Part shown: one piece after another, positions 43,246 to 43,328 of the stretch | How the letters are laid out: each line of letters begins with the position of its first letter | How positions within the stretch are numbered: position 1 is the stretch's first letter | Source of the DNA: SW10 sp965657795 | Lineage (GTDB): Bacteria; Verrucomicrobiota; Verrucomicrobiia; Verrucomicrobiales; Akkermansiaceae | Reading direction: 5' to 3' | DNA: 43,328 nucleotides | Assembly: GCA_965657795.1 (NCBI GenBank) | Contig: CBFHQJ010000042.1 | Coordinates: 1-43,328 of the forward strand | Notes under the pieces: generated by a model | What the model was told of the DNA's origin: nothing | What the model saw: only the letters and a program-made list of their open reading frames with translations | The model's database searches: none | Translations under genes and position numbers: made by a program

Positions 43246-43328
43246 GCCGTGTGTACAAATTGAAGATCCGACCCGATGACAATTTAGCCATTCGCGTCAA
43301 CTAATGATCTGAAGCCAAGTATCTACAA

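Overview
The window looks like a chromosomal segment from a marine or freshwater verrucomicrobium (Verrucomicrobiales-like). The evidence is a PEP-CTERM protein, two exported sulfatases, a Planctomycete-type cytochrome (DUF1592 family) coupled to a DUF1552 protein, an SHD1-domain protein, many large exported proteins with calcium-repeat or FN3-like tails, and few Shine-Dalgarno sequences. No phage, integron or CRISPR was seen.

The most interesting content is two genes whose reading frames are interrupted only by UGA at thioredoxin redox positions. (1) 5805-6284 encodes a small lipoprotein with the motif V-P-G-UGA-S-G-C-K. (2) 24059-25018 encodes an exported thioredoxin-fold protein in which both cysteines of the expected W-C-x-x-C motif are UGA, giving W-U-P-T-U. 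Each has a hairpin at the right distance downstream, with an apical GGUC or AGGUC loop resembling the E. coli fdhF SECIS loop. Both are therefore best read as selenoproteins, not pseudogenes. No selenocysteine machinery (selA, selB, selC, selD) is visible in the window. A normal cysteine thioredoxin-fold protein (WCGWC) lies at 13056-13982.

Layout. 1-2372 (minus): secreted protein, PEP-CTERM protein, partial outer-membrane barrel. 2373-3321: mostly non-coding, with a transposase-like fragment and tRNA-Val(UAC). 3426-4934 (plus): a hypothetical and a kinase-fold-like protein. 4915-6909: secreted protein, selenoprotein 1, Mn-type superoxide dismutase. 7020-8371: coiled-coil membrane protein and short-chain dehydrogenase. 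8386-12960: RGG-rich protein, MBL-fold hydrolase, RecQ. 13056-17714: thioredoxin-fold protein, di-heme cytochrome c peroxidase, YwaF/TMEM164-like membrane protein, lipoprotein, exported archaemetzincin. 17810-20661: RlpA, HflX, small ORFs, hotdog thioesterase, Jag/KhpB. 20797-22430: a decayed secreted metallopeptidase.

22711-28622 (plus) is a five-gene same-strand cluster ending at a strong terminator: DUF4266-like lipoprotein with a terminal CxxCH, DUF3570-like outer-membrane barrel, UxxU selenoprotein, a catalytically dead Lon/S16-like protein, and an active-looking exported Lon/S16-like protease. This suggests an envelope redox and proteolysis module.

28711-43245: SHD1 protein, secreted proteins, two sulfatases, a TorF-like porin, a glycoamylase-like protein, a decayed stretch with inverted repeats (37.7-38.3 kb), a secreted galactose-binding-like protein, and the DUF1592/DUF1552 pair.
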